The notes beneath the pieces are model-generated. The model made no database searches and had not been told where the DNA came from. It saw only the letters and a list, made by a program, of their open reading frames with translations. From CAYSPU01 sp964432995 (GTDB taxonomy: Bacteria; Verrucomicrobiota; Verrucomicrobiia; Limisphaerales; JAHDYP01), in the NCBI GenBank assembly GCA_964432995.1, contig CAYSPU010000268.1:1-7904 (forward strand): DNA of 7,904 nucleotides. The letters are read 5' to 3'. Below, piece after piece: positions 7,616 through 7,904 of the stretch; positions within the stretch are counted from its first letter, which is position 1; every line of letters starts with the position of its first letter. The translations under genes and the position numbers were made by a program.

Positions 7616-7676
7616 CAACGTCCTCCCCGCTTTCGCACACTTCGCGGCTCTTCCCCACATGTCCGAGCGATTCTTC

Positions 7677-7725
7677 CACAAACGACGGGGCGGTGTTGGC
7701 TCTTCGCCGACACCGCCCCTTTGTG
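7677..7725. terminator. Probable bidirectional rho-independent terminator between convergent genes
   Basis: ggggcggtgttggc (7687-7700) pairs with gccgacaccgcccc (7706-7719) over 14 positions with one T·G wobble and a 5-nt loop (tcttc). An outer stem, cacaaa (7677-7682) with tttgtg (7720-7725), extends it after a 4-nt bulge on the left. TTT follows the stem directly on both strands, although the T-tracts are short. It lies between the plus-strand solenoid gene and the convergent minus-strand gene, so it probably ends both transcripts. Confidence 0.75.
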
Positions 7726-7775
7726 AAACGATCGTCACCGTCGCCGCCGGATCACGGCGCCGGAGGAGCTGAGCC

Positions 7776-7904
7776 TCAGTTGAAGTCCATTTGGTAACTG
7801 TAGACCCCGCCGCTCAGCTTGCACTGGGTCTTGAGGTTGCTCTTGTTGAACACGCGCTGCATCGGTTTGTTCCCCTTGATGATCCTGGTCAGGTCGATAG
7901 GCGT
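7776..7904 (-). CDS. C-terminal end of an unrecognised protein (gene continues beyond the window)
   Basis: On the minus strand a frame stays open from the window edge for 42 codons and ends at a TGA (7776-7778). The visible peptide runs TPIDLTRIIKGNKPMQRVFN, then a Cys-containing segment (KTQCKLSGG), and finishes VYSYQMDFN. Codon third positions are GC-rich as in the neighbouring genes. The stop is followed in its own direction by a small hairpin and then the shared terminator, which fits a real 3' end. It is convergent with the solenoid gene. I do not recognise the family; no start, signal sequence or domain can be seen in this fragment. Confidence 0.6.
   Translation of the reverse strand, partial: TPIDLTRIIKGNKPMQRVFNKSNLKTQCKLSGGVYSYQMDFN

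Larger units (their letters stand above)
7463..7775. other. Intergenic region between convergent genes, without a gene
   Basis: About 313 bases with no convincing coding frame; short frames crossing it are Ser/Pro/His-rich and lack any domain. It holds, in order, a short repeat cluster (7547-7611), a nested stem-loop (7579-7615) and a strong hairpin (7677-7725). A smaller perfect hairpin, cgccg/cggcg at 7744-7758, lies just beyond the stop of the minus-strand gene. Confidence 0.6.

Noticed and set aside
7378..7797. A 139-codon plus-strand frame at the right end
   Set aside because: It starts inside the solenoid gene in another frame, runs through repeats and the terminator hairpin, and has low-complexity Ser/Pro/Arg composition.
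1..7904. CRISPR array, tRNA or rRNA genes
   Set aside because: No regularly spaced direct repeats with unique spacers, and no tRNA- or rRNA-like sequence was seen; the DNA repeats present are short and adjacent.

Overview
The window looks like a piece of a Verrucomicrobiota chromosome, possibly the Pedosphaera/Limisphaera side of the phylum. This rests on the style of the ClpC N-terminus (MQNFTPRAQQVLALARKEAD), on the ECF sigma factor subtype (SVQAAP stretch and hydrophobic segment after sigma region 4), and on intergenic mini-repeats of the 'atccgtgttcatccgtgtcc' kind. The phylum is inferred from remembered families; no search was run. Base composition is GC-rich throughout.

Layout. Positions 1-194 are non-coding DNA downstream of clpC, holding one arm of an inverted repeat and a GC-rich hairpin. 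Positions 195-2693 (minus strand) encode ClpC, the Hsp100 AAA+ unfoldase of the ClpCP protease. Positions 2694-3260 are the region between the divergent clpC and sigma genes, holding the second arm of the inverted repeat. Positions 3261-5678 (plus) encode an 805-residue protein: an ECF-type sigma factor, then a probable transmembrane helix, then about fifteen tandem 32-residue alpha-helical repeats. Positions 5675-7462 (plus) overlap it by four bases (ATGA) and encode a second protein with an N-terminal hydrophobic helix and about fifteen repeats of the same kind. Positions 7463-7775 are non-coding, with short repeats, a nested stem-loop and a strong hairpin terminator. Positions 7776-7904 (minus) are the C-terminal end of an unrecognised gene that continues beyond the window.

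How the genes may work together. ClpC is ordinary housekeeping proteostasis, and its position beside the sigma gene need not be functional. The notable unit is the two-gene plus-strand operon: a sigma factor that carries its own membrane anchor and a large solenoid, translationally coupled to a paralogous membrane-linked solenoid. No anti-sigma factor gene is visible next to it. The simplest hypothesis is a one-protein membrane-tethered sigma factor whose solenoid senses or binds something, with the second protein as co-receptor, competitor or regulator. That is inference from architecture and gene order only.
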